Source of the DNA: Hermatobates lingyangjiaoensis
Taxonomy: Eukaryota; Arthropoda; Insecta; Hemiptera; Hermatobatidae
DNA length: 64,000 nucleotides
NCBI GenBank assembly: GCA_026182355.1
Contig: JAPFBL010001928.1
Coordinates: forward strand, 5,341,001 to 5,405,000
Direction of reading: 5' to 3'
Shown: piece by piece, positions 56,407-64,000 of the stretch
Layout of the letters: each line of letters opens with the position of its first letter
How positions within the stretch are numbered: the first letter of the stretch is position 1
Made by a program: the position numbers and the translations under genes
The notes under the pieces: model-generated
Told to the model about the DNA's origin: nothing
The model's input: the letters and a program-made list of their open reading frames with translations, nothing else
Databases searched by the model: none

Positions 56407-56974
56407 CAGGGTGTCCATAAGTCCATGTGCAGTTTAAAAAAATTATAACTTTATTCGTATTTACGATAGAAATAATCTGTAAAAAAGATTAGAAGGAAGT
56501 AAACCTACATTTTTTAAGGTTTATTCTAAAAATAATTTTTAGTTTCCACAGTCCTCCATTATTAACATTATAGAGGGTAATACGCTTTTGCAGTTTACGG
56601 AAAACATGCGCCAACTGATTTACAATAATCCGTAAAATCTTATTAGTTATTTTAGCTTTCAAATCTTCAAATGAACAAGATTTGGATGCATACACAGTTG
56701 CTTTCACATGCCCTCCATAAGAAAAATCTAAAGGAGTCAAGTCTGGTGAACGTGGAGATGAATGAAATGGTCCACTTCTTCCGATTCATCTGTTAGGAAA
56801 TTCGTGATTTAGAAGAAGTTACCACATGATGGAGGTTAAGTGGATAAAATTTCAATAACACTTTAAAAAATATAGATTTCCTTCTTTCTAATCCTTTTTA
56901 CAGATCATTTCTATCCCAGCTACAAATAAGGGTATATTTTTTTTAAAACGCACACGGACTTTATGGACACCCTA
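56407..56974 (-). mobile_element. Mariner-like transposon, internally deleted
   Basis: Long inverted ends of roughly 95 bp start CAGGGTGTCCATAA and (right, inward) TAGGGTGTCCATAAAG, with TA on both sides (56405-56406 and 56975-56976). Target TA and the terminus sequence fit the Tc1/mariner superfamily. At 568 bp only the 3' part of the transposase gene is left. Confidence 0.8.
56489..56790 (-). pseudogene. Mariner-type transposase, C-terminal fragment
   Basis: On the minus strand the frame runs from about 56790 with SPRSPDLTPLDFSYGGHVK, then SFEDLKAKI and an R-rich helix, to NVNNGG and a stop (56489-56491). 'SPDLTPLDF-x2-[WG]G-x-[VL]K' is the hallmark around the last catalytic acidic residue of mariner-family transposases; here the usual aromatic F-L-W-G string has become S-Y-G-G. 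Catalytic N-terminal parts are absent, so this copy could only move in trans. Confidence 0.7.
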
Positions 56975-57059
56975 TATAAGGGAGAAAACTTATCTACTAA
57001 CATATTTTTGTCGAAAAAGTAAATCTCTCAACATCAAATAATGCCCAATAATGATAGAG

Positions 57060-57293
57060 CACATGTAAACTAAAGGGTGTATTTCTGTTCAAAATATACA
57101 TTTTATCCATCAAACCGTGTGGCCTGTAGCGAGCACAAAAATTTAAGGATACATGACCACCCAACCATCTACTCATACATGACACTGAATCATCAAAAGA
57201 CGTCTGAAAAGGACATTAGGAATCCCAAAAAGAGTAACTCCTTCAAAATCTCGAGAGTCAGTTTTTTTATTCTATACTTTCTTTATAGTAAAG
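57060..57293 (-). repeat. TTACTTATAGTAAAGT family, diverged copy
   Basis: On the minus strand: ctttactataaag, 'ctcgagattttgaagg', 'gggattcc', 'gatgattcagtg', 'gtgctcgctacaggcc', 'atggataaaatg'. The order equals that of the long copies, with an eroded GTGT tract. Confidence 0.5.
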
Positions 57294-57299
57294 AAATAA

Positions 57300-58390
57300 A
57301 TAAAATACAACCATAAAAGTAATAAATCATTAAACTATCTTTTTCTGACAATCCTTAAACTAAAGATCTATAAAGACTTGTGCAGATGTGAAACTTGTAA
57401 TACTACAATGTTTTACAACGAGGCACTAAACCAAAAGGCTGAGCTGTTCCCACAGCAGCGACTTTAATATCGGCTACCAAGGGGTTTTGTGTCATTCCGT
57501 TAACTTTCAATCTGCTAGAGTCCAGTCACATTTCATGTACGGACTTCCTACCAGGATGGTTATCAAGAAGAGAGAAATTAGACTTGTTAAAATATGCTAC
57601 TCTTTTATATCAGACTGTACAATTTTCGTTCTGTAGGGAATTAGAATGATCCCTAATTTCTGTCTATAACCACATAAATACATTATTACATCTGCATTAT
57701 CGCAATGTTGTTATGGAAAGAAAGTGTGAAGATTTGCTTGTAACATTAGTTAATCCAAATAACCATACACTGTCAAGTCAGCGTGGAAGTAATGAACTGA
57801 GAAACAGGTTACAATTATAAATAGGTAAATATTACCAGAAACTATATACTGAATAACACTTTCCAAAATATTATGAAGGTAAATACAAAACATCCTTCTC
57901 AAGCCCTTCAAAAGAATGTTGGTTAAATTCGAGCCAAATAACAGTATTTCCAAGTGTAGGAATTAAATAAAATAAAAAAGGTTGATGAAAAAGTCAAGAA
58001 TGCGTTAAATAATATAGAGTTTTTGTAAAGAAAGGAATTGAAGTTTTGCTCTCTCTAGTTTTGTTACCAGTGGTAGATTGTGCTGGAGTGACATGCTGGT
58101 GAAGCAGAGAGAAGCTCGTTATTTCTCAGGGACGAGCAATAGCTGTCGAAAGAAAACTCTCAGCCTATCGTCGTTGGGAGAGCAAGTAAGAAAATCAAAT
58201 ATTCAAGGGAGTGGTTCAATTCGGACTTCGTCATCCTTTATGAATCTTTTATATTTATTTAATCCCAGACATCTCTAATGCTTACCACCCACTACTCTTC
58301 CATTAACAACCACTTCATTACACTTTTCGTTTTTCACAACTTTTCCGTCTTTTTTGACTGTTATTTTATTATAGAATATTCTAAAAGATT
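57300..58390. other. No gene recognised
   Basis: A less AT-rich patch at 58030-58200 has a 66-codon frame (58078-58278) with no family resemblance. Nothing else could be supported. Confidence 0.35.
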
Positions 58391-58398
58391 ATACTTTT

Positions 58399-59190
58399 TA
58401 CTTTACTCTAAGTAAAGTATAATGATCGTGAAAAAATTTGATCTAGAGATTTTTGACAGAATTATATGGTTTGAGATCCCAAAAGTCTTTTTATGATGTT
58501 TTTGCGATGATGTCTGTGTGTGCGTGTGTGTGTGGGTGAGTGTGTTAGCATTGCTTGTTACCACGCTACGGTCCAGAGTCTTTGATCGAACAAGTTGATA
58601 TTTACACAAAAATGTACGCTATAGTGTAAATGATCCCTATTGTTTGGGAACAATTATGCATGACGGGAAAGTCACTTTTTTTGCCAAAAACCGGTTTTTA
58701 AAAAACATTTTTTTCTCCTAAACTGCTAAATTTAGAGTTTTGAAATTTTGGTTTGATCTTTGGGGATATAAATGTAATAAACGAAAAATATATTCATAAT
58801 TTTAAAACAATGAAAAATATTTTTTTTCCATAAAATGTAAAAATTTTGACTTTAATTCAATCTCAAAGTTTCTGAGAGCGATACAAGCCATACCGTTTGA
58901 TGGATCAAAATGAAACTGAGCCTAAAAATAGAACATTATGTAGAAAATGAGATGAAATAATTTTCTTCAAATTTACATTCTTCAAAGGGGCGGTAAAGTA
59001 CGATTTCTGTTTTGAGAAAATGTTTTTTTTGACGCTAAACGACTCATTAAAAAATCATAAAAATTTGACCATAAATGGAACAAAACATTAGCAATTTATA
59101 AAAAAAATATCATGAAATTTCAATCACGCAAAGAGTAATAAAGCTCTTGTCCTGGACACTTGTCGAATTTTCGATATTTTTTTACATTGT
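58399..59190 (+). repeat. TTACTTATAGTAAAGT family, long copy
   Basis: Begins tttactttactctaagtaa, then 'gatcgtgaaaaaatttgatc', a GTGT microsatellite (58510-58550), 'gttaccacgctacggtccag', 'ccctattgtttggga', and about 500 bp of body to 'ggacacttgtcgaattttcg'. Collinear with the minus strand of 31060-31934. It has no coding frame. Confidence 0.65.
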
Positions 59191-59194
59191 ACGA

Positions 59195-61050
59195 TTTTCA
59201 TTTTAACTTATTTGTGCAATGTCATAAGTACTTAAACAGTTTAATATTATAGGCATGAGCAAATAATTAGATGACCTACTTAATGATTACTTTCAATGAA
59301 TATGATAAGTTGACTTTGAAATCAGTATTCCTTTTTGGTTAACACATTTTGTATCTTTTTGCTAAAATGAACATTTGTAGATTAAACATAATGTTAAAAA
59401 AGATTTAAAATGCTTATTATGTTTGTTTATGAAGTATAATTATCTATTTATAATGGTAACTTTTTACAATTTACCTATTTACTTCGAAATATTCTAAACT
59501 AATTAAAATATTGTTGCTTAATTTATTTCCTACAATTACTATAATTTAAGGTGAATGAAGAAATAATAATTCAATTAAGTTCTTAAAATGAATTATGGAA
59601 GTTATGCTTCTTATAATTTAGTAGTAGAAATAAAACAAAATATATTTGATATTTATCATATTAAAAATGTACATGTTTATACTTCATAAATAATCTAGTA
59701 TTAAGCATTGTGCATTGTATATACGAAACATATTACGACTTAGACTTCTTAAAAATGAGATTATGTTAATTAAACATTCATTAAGAAGGTACATTAAGAA
59801 AGTGTATGTTACGTAAGTTATTGATGAGAAGTAAATTTTATATTGCGATTGTAATTTAAAAAAGAAAGATAATTTCTTTTTGTAATGGATATTGATACAA
59901 TTAAAAGTGTTGTGCATTGTTTAAAAATGAAAACTCCAAACTTTTTTTTCAACAGCATTAAATATTGATTACATTTTCATCACAACCAGTAAAATGCTTG
60001 TAGGCATTCATTAGAATGAATTAATTGAAATATGATTCAACAATATTAATAGTTGTTGCTTTCCAGTAATACCTTCAATAATCATAAGACAACTAAATTA
60101 TTTTCAATTATTTATCTTATTTTTAACGTTAATTTAATTTTTTATGCCAAAATTTTTTTTCTCGTTCATAAATTTTTACATTACGTAATAAGTCGTACTG
60201 TTCCATTATAATGCATATGGTAATAAAAAACTGATTAAACGATGCAAATTCATAAATTTTATTGAATTAATAAAATTTATTTTTATTTTATTTTACTTTT
60301 TAATGAAATAAAAGTAAATTTAGAAATATTTAAAAAGGGTAAGTATTTTATAAAAACTATTACCTTCTTTTAGTACGAAAGATTTGACAATTAAAAGGTA
60401 TATCATAGACAAAGTCTTTAAACTTTATTTTTTCTAAGTTAAAATCTAAAATTAGGAAGAGCTCGTCGATGCATTCAAAGCATTAGATGTTTGTAGAATA
60501 TAAGTTTCATAATTACATTCTTCTTGGTAACTTATGTGACATACTTAAGGAAGAGGTCGATTATGTTAACTGGAGTTTGCTTTCTTGTTTAAGGGTCTTT
60601 TGAAAGTTATAATGTTATTTATATAAGCAGTATCAGTCTTAAGTGATTCAATGTCTTTCAGGCTATTGTTTACAACAAACATGATGCTTCTTATAACAGA
60701 AAATATAGGTCACTGATAACGACATTGAATGGTTATTAGTACCAGAGTGGTTGTTATATACTAAACATCCTATCATTATATAACATCTGGATGGTATATC
60801 TTCAAGAGAATATTAATTAGATCTGGCTTAGTTGTGCCAATACGAAATGTGCAAGATATAATGGTTTTTATAATAATAATAGTGGATTTGCAAACCATAA
60901 CTTTTTTCTAAAGGTATTCCAGTGCAAATATTTCAAGCATACCCGACAACTTTGTCACCTTATCTCCTAAACGCCTATCCCCACTCTTTCGCAGCGGATC
61001 TATTTCCTACTTGTTGTTTTCACCAGTCGGTACCACATCCTTGGGTATGT
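59195..61050. other. AT-rich stretch, nothing recognised
   Basis: Very AT-rich, with no coding stretch or bounded repeat. Confidence 0.4.
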
Positions 61051-61053
61051 CTT

Positions 61054-61175
61054 GAATTCTCTTAAATGAATTTTATTATTTCACTCTAATTTTGTAACTG
61101 ATTAGATATAATTTGTATTATAGTGTCTTCCTGATGATGAACACAAAGTGTTCGAAACGCGTGGTGAAGACACCT
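61054..61175 (+). repeat. Hammerhead-bearing repeat, copy 2 of 9991-10096
   Basis: About 105 bp are nearly identical to 9991-10096 in the same orientation, ending in the hammerhead-like motif. After GAAACGCGT the two copies diverge. Confidence 0.7.
61123..61173 (+). ncRNA. Hammerhead-like fold, best stem I
   Basis: Gtgtcttc (61123-61130) pairs perfectly over 8 bp with gaagacac (61166-61173) as stem I. Inside are the core CTGATGA (61131-61137), a 6-bp stem II gaacac/gtgttc with AAA loop, and GAAAC (61154-61158). These are the hammerhead elements in the right order. One unpaired T lies between core and stem II, and the two bases before stem I are GT, not the UH needed for cleavage, so this copy is probably inactive. 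Confidence 0.45.
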
Positions 61176-61179
61176 TTAG

Positions 61180-62135
61180 ATCACAATTTTTCCAACAACT
61201 TTATTTATTTTATACAAACTGTCAGCAATTACTAACATCTATTTTCCCTCCCTGAAGGGGAAAATTAAAAGAACAACAAAATTAGTTTTAACACAAAAAA
61301 CTAAAAAAAAAAATGGAAATTGAAGCTAAAACACAGAGAAAATTAAAAAAAAATACATATTGAAAAAAATTATCTCTTCAGCTTGGCAATTTGCAATGAC
61401 AGTGATTGTTGAAAATCACCCTAGAACAAATTGGGTTTAGTGGAATCTCCTGGAAGTCTTTGACATCCTTTTGAACTGCAAAGTGCAAAATCTTGGCTCT
61501 TTATTACTCTTTGTGGAAGTTTTATGTCATATCTATCAAACATTACACTAGCCAATTTATATATTCGTTTAGGGCTAAAAAATGTATGACTAGTTTGTTA
61601 CGAACCTTGCTTTCATATCAGAAATACTTTTATGAAGATTCCGAACGCAAAGGATCGCGGGGACCTAAACTATTGAGTGGTTGAGAAATCGGTTTCGTGA
61701 AATCCAGGGAAACATTATTGTTCACCTTGACTCTTCTTGAAAATTTTTTATGAAAAACATTAATTATAGATCAAATTGTTAAGTTTCGATTAATTCAACC
61801 TTTAAACATTTTTGTCCTTCAAAGAGAGACTTTGTCATTTTTTACAAGTCCCCACATTGACTGGACCCAACAGCAAGTTAACCATTATTAGTGAAAATAT
61901 CTTCTTTCATAAGTTTATCAATTTTTCCATCAGGACTGGACAAATGGCCATTCCTCCAGTTTTCTCGAAACTAGTGTCTATGGTAATAGACATCCTTATT
62001 TAATATAGATATACTTCCAATCAAATGAAATCATTAAATTGATTATTTGTGCTTCCTTTGATATTTTTGCCAGAATTTTTATTCTAGTAATAGATATTAA
62101 GTTTGAAATTATTTTGTGTCACATTCGTTAGAATA
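61180..62135. other. No gene recognised
   Basis: Short frames at 61493-61684 and 61812-62003 show no domain. A purine-rich patch lies at 61260-61370. Confidence 0.35.
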
Positions 62136-62140
62136 TGATC

Positions 62141-62867
62141 GACTAATATGTTTCTGAATAATCCTGGTGTTATTGATTAGATATACGAAAATAACAGACT
62201 AATATGTTTCTGAATAATCCTGGTGTTATTGATTTGATATACGAAAATAACAGACTAATATGTTTCTGAATAATCCTGGTGTTATTGATTAGATATACGA
62301 AAATAACAGACTAATATGTTTTGAATAATCCTGGTGTTATTGATTAGATATACAAAAATAACAGACTAATATGTTTCTGAATAATACTGGTGTTATTGAT
62401 TAGATATACGAAAATAACAGACTAATATGTTTCTGAATAATCCTGGTGTTATTGATTTGATATACGAAAATAACAGACTAATATGTTTCTGAATAATCCT
62501 GGTGTTATTGATTAGATATACGAAAATAACAGACTAATATGTTTCTGAATAATACTGGTGTTATTGATTAGATATACGAAAATAACAGACTAATATGTTT
62601 CTGAATAATACTGGTGTTATTGATTTGATATACGAAAATAACAGACTAATATGTTTCTGAATAATCCTGGTGTTATTGATTAGATATACAAAAATAACAG
62701 ACTAATATGTTTCTGAATAATCCTGGTGTTATTGATTAGATATACAAAAATAACAGACTAATATGTTTCTGAATAATCCTGGTGTTTTTGATTAGATATA
62801 CAAAAATAACAGACTAATATGTTTCTGAATAATCCTGGTGTTCTTGATTAGATATACAAAAATAACG
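62141..62867. repeat. 56-bp minisatellite, 13 units
   Basis: Units begin gactaatatg at 62141, 62197, 62253, 62309, 62364, 62420, 62476, 62532, 62588, 62644, 62700, 62756 and 62812; the fourth is 55 bp. Variants at three sites (aatcc/aatac, gattag/gatttg, tacg/taca) are distributed unevenly, with taca concentrated at the right end. No coding frame runs through the array. Confidence 0.95.
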
Positions 62868-62869
62868 GA

Positions 62870-64000
62870 ATAATCTTAAGTTTCTTGAAAATATCTCCTC
62901 TACGTTTTATAATTATATTCAAGTTACATTCTTCTGTAAAATAAAGTAGGGACTAAAGGTGTAGTGGTCCCTCATAATGAAAAAGTTCAAATGAAAAATT
63001 GGAGCTGAGTACTAAATTAAACAAATAGTTCTAGTTGATATAAAAAATTTAAATAATTTTGAAATACTTTCAAAAACCTTACAGATAGATATTGTCGTTT
63101 AGCGCTTCAAACAAAAGAGATCGCACATTTGGTCTAATTCTTCATCAATTTTTAATGAAACTAAAACAACGTAAAGCCGTCCAAATTATTTATTTATAGT
63201 TTTTTTTATTAGTATAATATAGTTTTCTTTATGGTATAAACATGTATAACCAATTTCATCTGATAATTTAAAACAATTAGTCTATTAGAAGAGTGATGTC
63301 AAAGAGTTTTGGACTTTGAGGGTGCAATAGTGGTTGAAATAGTGAAGCAGAGGGTAGGAAGGAGACGAGGGTCCAGTCGACTGGAGTAGCCCTGTCAGTG
63401 GCCTATGCTGTTATCTTATCTTCCTTCCTTGATTAGACAGAGACCCTGAATCTGCTAACCACCCACCTCCCTCCTATCCTTATGCTACACCATTTCGTTG
63501 ATCTAATAAAATAAAATGTCATAATTGCTAATAGCAAAATCGAATTATCATCAAGAAAAAAAAAATCTGAGCAAAATTTAGCTAGCATATCTTAAAATGC
63601 TTGAATTAGAGTTAGCACATTCATGCTAACCACTAAATTACCAATAATATCATTGCAATGCATTTAATTTGTTACATATATATTTTAAATACTGTAAACT
63701 ATCAACAGTAATTCAGTCTGATGCTAAAAATATCAATTTAAAAAAAAAAACAATTGAAACAATATTCATAAATATGAGTTTGCAATTAATTATTGTGTAC
63801 TGTTACTTATAAGAAAAAAAATGAATAAAAATGCCCCGGAAACATTATTTTGAAAAACATTTTCATTTTCATCATTAAGTATTCTTTTTCATGTTAACCC
63901 TTGCTATCAGGGAAGTACTTAAAACACAGGAGCCTTCTCTCGTATTTTTTATGAGCAGAAGCAACTTGAAAGTGTACTTCAAATTAGTAAGGTTTTTTGC
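62870..64000. other. AT-rich stretch with a GC-richer patch
   Basis: The patch at about 63300-63480 is loosely like 24310-24490 (gtggttga, gaat/gaag, ending in CCACCC-type pyrimidine-rich DNA). It might be a repeat family, but ends could not be found. No gene was found. Confidence 0.35.

Noticed and set aside
1..64000. CRISPR array, operon, phage or bacterial defence genes
   Set aside because: The tandem arrays (46 and 56 bp) have no spacer structure, and all recognised genes are eukaryotic transposon genes; the window is eukaryotic.

Overview
This is a eukaryotic, gene-poor, AT-rich window, probably from an insect. No complete host gene is recognisable. The evidence for an arthropod is the mix of repeats: a Ty3/gypsy-type LTR element with AGT...ACT termini inserted at TATA, a mariner-type transposon remnant, hAT and pogo-type MITEs, tRNA-derived SINEs (one ending in CCTAA units like the insect telomere repeat), a 5'-truncated non-LTR retrotransposon with an RNase H domain, and hammerhead-like motifs of the kind known from Penelope-like elements (PLEs). 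The order cannot be fixed from sequence alone; a hemipteran-like genome is only a guess.

Layout. 1-9.6 kb: AT-rich DNA with a pogo-like MITE (4854-5441) and short duplications. 9.6-11.7 kb: several hammerhead-like motifs, an element bounded by 26-bp perfect inverted repeats (9968-10153) and a 111-bp-arm foldback (11170-11421). 13.7-21.4 kb: a hAT MITE (15835-16123), a 46-bp tandem array, a Tigger-like MITE (17718-18342) and SINE copies. 22.06-22.54 kb: an unidentified coding-like stretch on the minus strand. 25-25.5 kb: a diverged inverted repeat. 27.2-29.3 kb: a dense cluster of foldbacks, (TA)n tracts, hammerhead-like motifs and two convergent, related protein-coding fragments, probably remains of a PLE. 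31-32.6 kb: two adjacent copies of a dispersed family ending in TTACTTATAGTAAAGT. 33 kb: a SINE.

36909-42064 is the best-preserved element: a Ty3/gypsy-type LTR retrotransposon with two 190-bp LTRs that are identical by eye, a primer-binding site matching the 3' end of tRNA-Phe, Gag, and Pol (protease, reverse transcriptase, RNase H, integrase), with no envelope gene. Despite the identical LTRs its reading frames are broken twice in gag and once inside the integrase core.

42-64 kb: a SINE (46.2 kb), a foldback (48.4-48.7 kb), a hAT MITE with perfect 8-bp TSD (50570-51005), a non-LTR retrotransposon 3' end with perfect 13-bp TSD (53012-53801), a foldback with a hammerhead-like motif (55252-55725), a mariner-like deletion derivative carrying a transposase C-terminus (56407-56974), another copy of the TTACTTATAGTAAAGT family (58399-59190), the best hammerhead-like fold (61123-61173), and a 13-unit 56-bp minisatellite (62141-62867). 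All identities and alignments were judged by eye.
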